A stretch of 64,000 nt of DNA, taken from positions 24,874,597-24,938,596 of the forward strand of contig CM046347.1 in NCBI GenBank assembly GCA_025403435.1, given 5' to 3'. The DNA comes from Artocarpus heterophyllus. Lineage: Eukaryota; Streptophyta; Magnoliopsida; Rosales; Moraceae. Made by a program: the position numbers and the translations under genes. Shown piece after piece: positions 9,801 through 20,252 of this stretch. Below the pieces are notes generated by a model. It worked only from the letters and a program-made list of their open reading frames with translations. It searched no databases and was not told the origin of the DNA. Numbering within the stretch: position 1 is the stretch's first letter; every line of letters starts with the position of its first letter.

Positions 9801-11774
9801 TGTGACACCCGTTATTCTCCTAACGGGTATTGAGGTAATTAAATTAATTTTTAATGTATAAAAAAAATTGCTTCATTTAAATTTATTTTATAATATTTAT
9901 TTTTATCTATTTTTAAATTTTCTAAAATTCTCCTATATTTATTTAGTATGATTACTAAAAAGCCTTAGAACTTCTAATAAATCTCAAAAATGTCATATTG
10001 GCATTATGTGTGTTAAAGTCTTTAGATGAGACATAAGGATATCTTTTCCAACTACTCTTGACCCTCATTTTCTTTATTTCCTCCGTGACATGCTTCAACA
10101 TGTCTCCTCTATAATTGTTTCTATCACTTCTCTTCAAAGACTTCATCTTTTCTTCCTTTCTCTTCCACGGTTCCCACACTCTTCTTCTCATTTCTTTGCT
10201 GAAGCAAAATACTTAGAGAACTTCTTCAAGGCAGCCATAAAAATCAGCCACCATCACCTCCATTTGAGCAAGAATTTCAGTCATACCGAAGTAAAGGAAC
10301 CTGTTTTGAAGCCATTTCAAGCTTCCAACTAACCATAATCCGAGGTTAGAATCTTATGAACAAATTTAGTCTTTCATTTATAAATTTTCTTTTATACAAA
10401 AGGATTATTCAAATTTGCGTTCTTAAACCTAAGTATATGTTTGTTGCTATTTTGGAGCATATGTATGAAGTCTAAGTGTATATGCCCTAGACAGAAAATT
10501 TATATTGTTAAACTTTATAATACCTCTATGGGCAGTGGTTATTTCTTGAAATTCTAAGATTAAATTAAAATAAATTTTATGAATGTAGTTGTATGTTGTG
10601 CTTTAGTTTTAATTGTCCTTATGCACGCCTTAGGATCAAGGGAGTATGGAGCTAACGTTAATTGATTCCAGGATTAAGAGACTGTTGATAAGCTTAAAAG
10701 GTAGGGATTCTATTACTCATCTTTTGTGAGGTTTTTATAGAATTAAAATTGATTGTTTTGCCGCAATATATATATATCTATGTTGAACTGATATTATATG
10801 ATTATCACATATGAAACTATGACATGGACTCGTCTTGTATTGTACGGCGAGGAACATAATGAATTTGCACATGTTATAAATTGAGAAGCATGGTTAGGAA
10901 AACTAACTCTATTTAATAATGATTCAATATAGAGAAATTGTAAGACATGAAGAGGGCGACGGTTACGTCCTTGGGCATGAATACCCTAAAAGGTAAAGTA
11001 GGGGGAAGGCGATGACGCTTCCTTGGGTTGAAAGTCCCAGAACACACTGTACAGGAATCGACTTGGTGAGGACTCGGGGCTTGATGTCCCCTCACCGGAA
11101 CACCCTTGGAATGTTTATAGGGTGATCAAGTGCGCCCATTTGGGTTTCGATGAGTTGAGTGATACTCTATTTAACATGGATACCTAGGAACAATAATGAT
11201 TGGTAATATTTGTATAAATGTGTAATTATGACACTTGGTAATGATTAACTACGGTATCCATAAGATGTGATCATAATAAACCTCATAATCTGGAATATGA
11301 TGTAACTTATTAACCATGCAGGTTTTAATGTGGTAATGATAAAAACCTAAAGGTGAGTAATGGCTTTCTCTACTGAGCATAGTGTCGCTCATTCCCTTAT
11401 GTTTATATCTTTTCAGGACTCACTAAGTGTGAGGTGGCTACGAGAAATATAGTTGAGGAAGTGATGTAACTATATTACATTGGGACTGCTCAATTGTAAA
11501 GAATGTTCTTCATGATAATGTAAGCATCAATTGTTACTTTCTGTGACTGTAATTATAATGTGTTGAGGGTTAAAATGATGATGACAACAGTTTATATTAT
11601 TAAATTTAAGGTGCTACATTAAAACTGTGGTTTATTTATCGTTTATATTTTTATTTTTGAGTTGAGAGTTTTCATTTAAGTCCCGGGCAAATTTTATTTT
11701 TAAGGTTTTACTTTTATTATTTATTTTTATTTTATCTCATTAAAAACTGTTAACCCCCACATAGGGGCGTTACA
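9801..11774 (+). repeat. LARD-1 3' LTR
   Basis: 1974 bp, the same length as the 5' LTR and identical in every stretch I compared, at a constant offset of 6236. Confidence 0.93.
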
Positions 11775-11779
11775 TGAAC
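11775..11779 (+). other. LARD-1 target site duplication, right (tgaac)
   Basis: Matches 3560-3564 exactly. Confidence 0.9.
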
Positions 11780-13490
11780 TTATGATAAGTTCAGGGAGTT
11801 TCGGGCTGAAGTGGAAAAGCAATTGGGTAGACCCATAAAGGAACTTTGATCTGATCGAGGTGGGGAATACCTTTCTGATGAGTTCTTGGGACACTTGTTA
11901 GAGAATGAGATTTTATCCCATTTGACTACGCCGGGCACTCTGCAACAGAATGGCGTAGCGGAGAGAAGGAATAGGACTTTGTTGGACATGATTCAGTCCA
12001 AGATGAGTTATTCATCATTGCCTTTATCCCTTTGGGGATATACACTACAAACCGCATGTTATCTTTTGAACAATGTGCCTTCAAAATCGGTCCCTAAAAC
12101 TCCTCACGAGTTGTGGAAAAGACGGAAGACATCCTTAAACCATATTCGCATATGGGGATGTCCAGCTCATGTCCTGTTTAAGGATCCGAATAAGTTGGAA
12201 GCAAGTTCGAAAGTTTGCGTGTTTATAGGATATCCAAAAGGGACTAAAGGGGGTTATTTTTATAACCCAAAGGAGAATAAAGTCGTGGTTTTTACTAATG
12301 CAACTTTTCTTGAGGAGAGTTACATGGACGACTTTAAACCTCAAAGCAAAGTGGTGCTTGTGGAGTTAAGGGGTGATTCGTTCACTCCGGAGGTTCCGAA
12401 CGAAACCATTCCGATTGGTGTGGAAAAACCAAATGAACCTGAACAACAACCTCAGGGGCTTCGGCGTAGTGGGAGGATCAGGCGTCAACCTAAAAGGTAT
12501 ATGTTCACTGGCGAGGTCTTTTTGGCTGAACCGGATGAACATGATAGGGATCCTTATACTTACGCAGAAGCTATGGAGGATGTTGATTCAAGACTCTGGA
12601 CAGAGGCCATGAACATAGAGATGAAGTCTATGGTGACTAATCAGGTCTGGGAGCTTGTGGATCTTCCCGAAGGGGTAAAACCCATAGGGTGTAAGTGGAT
12701 CTACAAGAGGAAAAGAGGAGTGGATGGAAAGGTCAAAACCTTTAAGGCTAGACTGGTAGCTAAGGGTTATACGCAAAAGGAAGGAATCGATTATGAGGAA
12801 ACCTTTTCGGCTGTAGCCATGCTTAAGTCCATTCGGATTCTCTTGTCCATAGCTGCCGCTCTCGACTACGAGATTTAGCAGATGGATGTCAAGATGGCTT
12901 TTCTTAATGGCTATCTTGATGAGTCCATTTATATGGAACAACCAGACGGGTTCAAGGTCGCGGGTCAAGAGGGTAAGGTTTGTAAGCTGCTAAAGTCAAT
13001 TTATGGACTTAAGCAGGCTTCTTGTTCTTGGAACATAAGATTTGATCAAGTGATCAAGACTTATGGGTTCTCACAAAACGTGGATGAACTATGTGTTTAC
13101 AAACACATTAAGGATGGGAAGGTGGTTTTTCTACTGCTCTATGTAGATGACATTCTGCTAATTGGCAATGATGTTGGGGCGTTGTCATCGGTCCAATTAT
13201 GGTTGACCAAGCAGTTTGACATGAAGGACTTAGGTGAGGCTAATTTTGTTCTCGGTATCCAGATCATTCGGGATAGGAAGAACAAAATGATAGCTTTGTC
13301 ACAGGCCGGCTACATAGATAAAATTCTCAAGAGGTTTGTAATGCAGGATTCCAAGAAAGGTGGGCAACCATCCAGGTCTGGAATTACTCTTTCTAAGAAA
13401 GACTCTCCAAAGTCCCATGAAGAAAGAGAATACATGAAGAAGGTGCCTTATGCTTCGGCAGTGGGTAGTCTCATGTATGCCATGCTTTGC
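11780..13490 (+). pseudogene. Copia-A gag-pol, part 2 (integrase core to reverse transcriptase)
   Basis: This continues the frame cut at 3564. The integrase core has SDRGGEY near 11850 and the [17 protein letters not shown] motif near 11935-11985. Reverse transcriptase follows, from [11 protein letters not shown] near 12690 to LLLYVDDILLIGND near 13132-13172. TGA at 11847-11849 replaces the Arg expected before SDRGG. TAG at 12876-12878 replaces the Trp expected before QMDVKMAF. Both fit C-to-T decay. The segment ends at the LARD-2 insertion; its last five bases, tttgc, are duplicated at 22610. Confidence 0.9.
13486..13490 (+). other. LARD-2 target site duplication, left (tttgc)
   Basis: tttgc is repeated at 22610-22614. 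Joining across the element restores the sequence homologous to Copia-B near 31600. Confidence 0.9.
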
Positions 13491-15848
13491 TGTAACGCCC
13501 CTATATGGGGGTTAACAGTTTTTAATGAGATAAAATAAAAATAAATAATAAAAGTAAAACCTTAAAAATAAAATTTGCCCGGGACTTAAATGAAAACTCT
13601 CAACTCAAAAATAAAAATATAAACGATAAATAAACCACAGTTTTAATGTAGCACCTTAAATTTTATAATATAAACTGTTGTCATCATCATTTTAACCCTC
13701 AACACATTGTAATACAGTCACAGAAAGTAACAATTGATGCTTACATTATCATGAAGAACATTCTCAACAATTGAAGCAGTCCCAATGTAATATAGCTACA
13801 TCACTTCGTCAACTATATTTCTCGTAGCCACCTCACACTTAGTGAGTCTTGAAAAGATAAAAATATAAGGGAATGAGCGACACTATGCTCAGTAGAGAAA
13901 GCCATTACTCACCTTTAGGTTTTTATCATTACCACATTAAAACCTGCATGGTTAGTAAGTTACATCATATTCCAGATTATGAGGTTTATTATGATCACAT
14001 CTTATGGATACCGTAGTTAATCATTACCAAGTGTCATAATTACACATTTATACAAATATTACCAATCATCATTGTTCCTAGGTATCCATGTTAAATAGAG
14101 TATCACTCAACTCATCGAAACCCAAATGGACGCACTTGATCACCCTATAAACATTCCAAGGGTGTTCCGGTGAGGGGACATCAAGCCCCGAGTCCTCACC
14201 AAATCGATTCCTGTACAGTGTGTTCTGGGACTTTCAACCCAAGGAAGCGTCATCGCCTTCCCCCTATTTTACCTTTTAGGGTATTCATGCCCAAGGACGT
14301 AACCGTCGCCCTCTTCATGTCTCACAATTTCTCTATATTGAATCATTATTAATAGAGTTAGTTTTCCTAACCATGCTTCTCAATTTATAACATGTGTCAA
14401 TTCATTATGTTCCTCGCCGTACAATACAAGACGAGTCCATGTCATAGTTTCATATGTGATACTCATATAATATTAGTTCAACATAGATATATATATTGCG
14501 GCAAAACAATCAATTTTAATTCTATAAAAACCTCACAAAAGATGAGTAATAGAATCCCTACCTTTCAAGCTTATCAACAATCTTTTAATCTTGGAATCAA
14601 TTAACGTTAGCTCCATACTCCCTTGATCCTAAGGCGTGCATAAGGACAATTAAAACTAAAGCACAACATACAACTACATTCATAAATAAATCATGTGTAA
14701 ACCTATCTTACTAGTATGCCATTAAAGCTTTTATATAAATCTCTTTTGAATACCACAGTAAACAATTTTTGTCTTAACACAATATAAAATGTGAACAAGT
14801 AATCTATATGTTTTAGTCCCTAATAAGATTCATCAATCACTTAGGATAATATTGGAAAGGTTGCAAGACATTAAAGAATTAGGTGGTGAGCAAAGATGGG
14901 TTCTTGGTTCAGGTTAGCAGCTGATATACCATAACAAACTGGCAGATTTACTAGTTTCCAATACAAAAATTGAATAATTCTTAGAAAATAAAATACAACT
15001 CCGATTTAGGTTTATGATAGCTCGTTAGAAAGCCTAGGATGCTACTTTTCAAATATGCAAACCAATTCATAAAATTCATTTTAATTTAATCTTAGAATTT
15101 CAAGAAATAACCACTGCCCATAGAGGTATTACAAAGTTTAACAATATAAATTTTCTGTCTAGGGCATATACACTTAGACTTCATACATATGCTCCAAAAT
15201 AGCAACAAACATATACTTAGGTTTAAGAACGCAAATTTGAATAATCCTTTAGTATAAAAGAAAATTTATAAATGAAAGACTAAATTTGTTCATAAGATTC
15301 TAACCTCGGATTATGGTTAGTTGGAAGCTTGAAATGGCTTCAAAACAGGTTCCTTTACTTCGGTATGACTGAAATTCTTGCTCAAATGGAGGTGATGGTG
15401 GCTGATTTTTATGGCTGCCTTGAAGAAGTTCTCTAAGTATTTTGCTTCAGCAAAGAAATGAGAAGAAGAGTGTGGGAACCGTGGAAGAGAAAGGAAGAAA
15501 CGATGAAGTCTTTGAAGAGAAGTGATAGAAACAATTATAGAGGAGACATGTTGAAGCATGTCACGGAGGAAATAAAGAAAATGAGGGTCAAGAGTAGTTG
15601 GAAAAGATATCCTTATGTCTCATCTAAAGACTTTAACACACATAATGCCAATATGACATTTTTGAGATTTATTAGAAGTTCTAAGGCTTTTTGGTAATCA
15701 TACTAAATAAATATAGGAGAATTTTAGAAAATTTAAAAATAGATAAAAATAAATATTATAAAATAAATTTAAATGAAGCAATTTTTTTTATACACTAAAA
15801 ATTAATTTAATTTCCTCAATACCCGTTAGGAGAATAACGGGTGTCACA
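13491..15848 (-). repeat. LARD-2 3' LTR
   Basis: 2358 bp on the minus strand. Direct repeats ATTCATAAA at 14678-14686 and 15065-15073 bound the block absent from LARD-1 LTRs. Confidence 0.92.
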
Positions 15849-15863
15849 GCTCTACCCCCCTTA
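15849..15863 (-). other. LARD-2 polypurine tract
   Basis: The complement of GCTCTACCCCCCTTA lies next to the LTR and matches the LARD-1 tract. Confidence 0.82.
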
Positions 15864-16811
15864 AAGAAATTTCGTCCTCGAAATTTCAATTCTAGCAATA
15901 CTAGTAAAAATTTTAATTCCATTATGATTCCAATTACGAGTCTAAACTGTTAATGTTGTTTGTCCTCCAAATTTAAGTCATCGTATCTCCACTTATTTAC
16001 TTGCATAATAAATCTTACTCCTAAATCCCTCAATGAGAGTATTTCTGACAAGTTTCAACTTATAACACCGTATAATAGTCTAAGAATCTGATCAGGCATA
16101 CATATTGACCATATCATGATTTCAGTCCTTCATTGTCCATGGACTGTGATTTACAATCACATTTAAGGAGATTGCTAGAGAAATTTTATATACTTCATCT
16201 TTAGGTTCCTTTTCCTTTTTGAGTAAAGAAAAGTCAAATATATTTGATTTCATACCTCAACTAATAAACTAGAACATAATCATAAAACATATATCACAAA
16301 CACTTCTATTCAAAACCATACATTAAACTTATTCATAGAGATATTAAACGGAATCTCTGGTTGCAAACATACCCGACATATTTTTCATTAAACAGCTATC
16401 CTCATTAAACAAACATTCAACCCAAATAATATACTCATATTTCATATGGAATATCCCCATAACTGACTTTGGTACTTCCACATAATATTAACAGAATATT
16501 ACACATTACAAACATGATACGGATACGTTTCGAGAGTACAAGGCACTCCGTATACCAGCTATCCATATCATGCATGCTTAGAGGATACAAAAACATCGAT
16601 AAACAAAAGATCGGACCTTAAGAAGGATGCGTTTCGAGAGCATCAAGTACTCCGTATCCAGCCATCCCGGCATTAGGCTCAATGAATCTAAAAGATTTAA
16701 CAAGGACGTACCACAAAAAAAAAAAAAAACACAGAATACAAAGTAAACGGTTATTCGTAACACACGAAATGCGGACACACATGCCTACATGCCATAGATA
16801 AAACCAAAAGA
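15864..16811 (-). other. LARD-2 interior, 3' non-coding part
   Basis: Counterpart of 8846-9786. It contains the two related hairpin segments (about 16520-16665) and a 16-A run near 16715 (T run on the element strand) absent from LARD-1. No gene is seen. Confidence 0.6.
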
Positions 16812-17462
16812 TTACAGATGGAGATTCAAATCAATTGGCCGCTCCGGGCTTTCCCTTTCCCATTCAAGCTTGGATGTTGCAGTGTCGGATTCTGGATGTA
16901 TGATTTGCATTTTATCTATTAATTCCTCAGCTGTTGAAGCAGTAACAAAGATTTGTCTCTCCGATTCTGTAGTGATGTTTTCTTCCACAACGTAATCTAG
17001 AAATTTCAAAAGACCGTCATAAAAACCATTTACATTCAGCAGTCCCAAAGGTTTGGAATAAAAGCCCAACAATTGCCCGCAAGCAACTACGAATATTTCC
17101 TCAAGAGTACCTAGACCACCAAGTAATGCTATAAAAGCATCAGAATTATAGATTATGTCTTTAAAATTTCTAGGGATACTCCTGACTCCTTCTCCCTTAC
17201 CTATGGCTTCCTTATAAAGGTTTCCTTCAACTGGAATATGAGGCCAAATTCTTACAACAGTAGCGTCGCTAGACCTAGCTGCTAGTGCCATATTTTCCAT
17301 CATTTTTATACTACCACCCCCATAGATTATGTTAATCTTCTTGTGTGCTAGGACTTGTCCTAAGTGATTTGCAGCTTCTAAATAAGCTTTATCTTTTCCA
17401 AGGCTGGAACCACAAAAGACACAAACATTCTTTATTTTCTTCGTGGACTGGGAGGTAGACAT
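16812..17462 (-). CDS. LOG: LOG-like gene, LARD-2 copy
   Basis: A 216-residue intronless frame from the ATG at 17462 (complement), uninterrupted and the same length as the LARD-1 copy. By hand I count about 17 base differences between the copies, 11 changing an amino acid and 6 silent. Here the signature reads LLGGLGTLEE (Pro to Leu at residue 114) and residue 98 is Arg instead of Ile. Loss of the conserved Pro in the nucleotide-binding loop may impair function. The ratio of changes suggests weak constraint at most. The Cys-rich frame lies upstream, as in LARD-1. Confidence 0.82.
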   Translation of the reverse strand: MSTSQSTKKIKNVCVFCGSSLGKDKAYLEAANHLGQVLAHKKINIIYGGGSIKMMENMALAARSSDATVVRIWPHIPVEGNLYKEAIGKGEGVRSIPRNFKDIIYNSDAFIALLGGLGTLEEIFVVACGQLLGFYSKPLGLLNVNGFYDGLLKFLDYVVEENITTESERQIFVTASTAEELIDKMQIIHPESDTATSKLEWERESPERPIDLNLHL

Positions 17463-18109
17463 ATTTGGTTTATAGAAGTGGTTGCTTAATGTCTGCTCCA
17501 CTTAGACTTCGGGTTCTACATGAGATTTTAAAGATGAGAAATATACAAAAAGGGCTAAAGAGATAGACGAGTAGGTAATGAAAAGGTAATCCAAAGATTT
17601 AAACAAAATCTTGTGCGGATAAGAAAGTAAGATAAGGTGATTGATAGTTTACAGAAAATCTGATTCACTTTTTGAAAAAGATTAGACTCTAATTGTATAA
17701 CTTTTGACAATTGAGAACAATTTGACAGAAGACCCTCTTGACACAACTGTAGACTTTTTGACAAATATACACCAAGTCTAGAAATTTAATATAAACGACA
17801 AATACTGTAGAACTTTTGAAATTTGAGACACAAATCTTGAAATATCTGGATAAGCTTTTCAAAATTCAAACATATTACTGTACCGTATGTGACGTGTCTG
17901 ATAAGATAATATATTTTATTATATATATATATATTTAAGAAAATCATAAATTAAATAAGATATTAACACGTACTGTATCAATCTAATAATCACAATTATT
18001 TCAAACACAAAAGCAAATATTCTGAGTAAAAGAAAAACACAAACTGTTGAACATCAGCTAAAACTGCTTCAAATAAGTAAAGACTAAATAACCTTTATAG
18101 AGCGATGAC
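17463..18109 (-). other. Spacer between the two LARD-2 cargo frames
   Basis: Counterpart of 7554-8194, with few differences. A longer TA run lies near 17915-17932. No gene is seen. Confidence 0.5.
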
Positions 18110-18631
18110 TTATTCCCCATCCAGTTTTCTTATTGCTTGGCAAACAGGATCTAAAAATACCATATTCCTGAGGCGTTGTCTTTCTGCATAAAATTTGGGC
18201 CAGAGTTTAAAAATAGCTCCTTGAACATATCCACTAGGGTGACCATGAAGAGGAGGATGGATGCTATCCAAGTTCTCCTTTGAAAGTCCATCCCTACAAA
18301 ACCTTATTTTATCCTCTCTATTCGTAGACATATAACAAGGTGAAGTACATTTACCGTTACAATTTTGTCTTCCACATTTGTTACAAGCGACCACGATGGC
18401 ACGGGCTCTTCTTTTCATTGCACTACGACTGGTACCCGTTCCTGGTAAACCGACATCTTGACTAAAGTCACTCGGACGGATTTTCCCTCTATCAACATTC
18501 TCACATCACAAGGGATGCCAAAATGCATAAGAATCCACAACCGAGTAATTCTAGCCTTGTATTTCTTTCTGAGAATCTTTTGGGAGAGTGATGGGAAATA
18601 CTTTCTCAGGTGTTGGTACTTTGGGTCCGTG
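18110..18631 (-). pseudogene. Small basic Cys-rich protein, LARD-2 copy, broken at its 5' end
   Basis: The 102-codon downstream part (complement 18110-18418, ATG at 18418) is open and differs from LARD-1 at three residues (Thr to Ala, Gly to Cys, Thr to Ala); the four-Cys cluster is intact. The upstream part is damaged differently from LARD-1. The ATG equivalent to 7032 is ACG, and one G is missing in the run equivalent to 7176-7179. The codon that is TAA in LARD-1 is CAA here. The breaks are therefore independent, suggesting a longer intact frame in their common ancestor. Confidence 0.5.
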
Positions 18632-20232
18632 ATGAGATGAAAGAAGAGTAAATAGAAAGGAAAAATTAAGATAGTAAATTGCAGAATCCTAGAATTCCTT
18701 CTTCTTTTAGAGGAAAAGAAGAATTTCTAATGAAAAAGAAGAGGATTTGCGATTTAGAGAGAAAATAACAAATTAAGAGAGAAAAAGTGAACTCGGAGAA
18801 ATAAGCTCTTATGCACAGTAAACGTATATGTAAACAATAATTAAACCACTGTATATGACACGTATAGAGACCACGTGGGAGAGACAGTGTGAATCAAACT
18901 GATTTAAGATTTAAACTAGGCCCAAATGTTCTAAGTTGAAAATGGTCAGGTTGTTTCGGGCCTTAACACATTTGGAACGAGTTAAATAACAAACATAAAA
19001 TTGAAAACCAATTCGTATGAATCTTAAACCCAATTCAAAGCCCACTATAGATAAAGTTAACTATAAACAACAAATCTAATTTAACGACAACAAGGATCTT
19101 CCTGAATGATATTTAAAATCATTTCATAACAACATAATCTTCCAGCAACTCAAATAATTTTGTTTTAATCAAAACCTTATTGAACAATGCATACACCCAT
19201 ATGTTATTCCTAATACTCAACATCTATCAATGGATTCATCATCATTGCTACCAAGGGTTTAGAATGTGACTAACCTTGAAATCAATACGATTTACGTCTT
19301 TCAATGTAGACTATATCAACGAACAAAGACACTTGATGTTACTACTTAAGAACATCTACAATCCCCACAATTCTACTTATACAATATATAATTTCCTCAT
19401 ATAACAAAACCTTAAGTAACCAAAAGATTCACATCTAAACATCTAAAACTTAAACATTTTATCGTAATTATCCAAAATTATTATAAGTGCCTTAAGTATT
19501 ATGATTTACTTAAGGAAACTCCTATTGATCATTTTTCTATTGCATCTATATATAAAGATTCACTGATACACTTAAATACAATGTACGTAACAAAATATTC
19601 CAATTTTGAGATTCATGCATTCTAGACTTTACACAGCCTCAACAGACCAAAAGTCTAACATTTATCTCTCTCAAGATTCAATACCATGATTCCCAACTTA
19701 TATCATATTCCTCAAATAAATAGAACTTTTAAGAAAAGATATTGACACTTATGTGCTCCATCGAATCCACACATAATCATTACTTAGGTTTGAATCAATT
19801 ACGAAAATTTTGGCATATCTATGTCAAACTTTAAAATCAATAAATCAAGCCTTATATTTCTTATTGTTTTTCACGAGACAAAAGGCTTTTAAATCCTCTT
19901 ATTTATACGAATTTCTCATCGTTTATACGAATTAGATATGCTTATAGATCCAAATATTATACGAATCTCTCATAAGCAATCTACTTATAAACTCATTCCA
20001 TATAATTATCATTCCCTCATAACTATTAATACTTTCATTCTATATAATTATTGTACTCATATAACTATTAATATTTTCATTCTATGGCCTTTCCATGTTA
20101 CATCCTTCTAGACTGTATAAATCAATGTGAAGGTTCATTTTGATGATGACAATGAAAATTCAACTTCAAAACCATCTCAAAAATATTTTTTTTTTTAAAG
20201 TGATGCTACACTCCCTAGGTTAACCGAACCTA
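18632..20232 (-). other. LARD-2 interior, 5' non-coding part
   Basis: Counterpart of LARD-1 5559-7031, including the two ACGT-core sites (about 18858-18880). It has an extra block at 19423-19553 between AAAGATTCAC repeats. No gene is seen. Confidence 0.6.
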
Positions 20233-20245
20233 GGCTCTGATACCA
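20233..20245 (-). other. LARD-2 primer-binding site
   Basis: The complement of GGCTCTGATACCA gives TGGTATCAGAGCC, the initiator-Met tRNA site, next to the 5' LTR. Confidence 0.88.
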
Positions 20246-20252
20246 AAAATTC

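Larger units (their letters stand above)
3565..11774 (+). mobile_element. LARD-1: non-autonomous LTR retrotransposon carrying a LOG-like gene
   Basis: This 8210-bp element has two 1974-bp LTRs (TGTGACACCC...GGCGTTACA) in which I saw no difference, a perfect 5-bp target duplication, an initiator-Met primer-binding site (5546) and a polypurine tract next to the 3' LTR. The 4262-bp interior has no gag, protease, RT, RNase H or integrase, so it must depend on another element. The polypurine context (CGAGGACGAAATTTC, then AAGGGGGG) is the form usual in Ty3/gypsy chromoviruses. The interior carries a Cys-rich reading frame (7032-7553) and a LOG-like gene (8195-8845), both also present in LARD-2. 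Matching LTRs imply very recent insertion. Confidence 0.93.
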
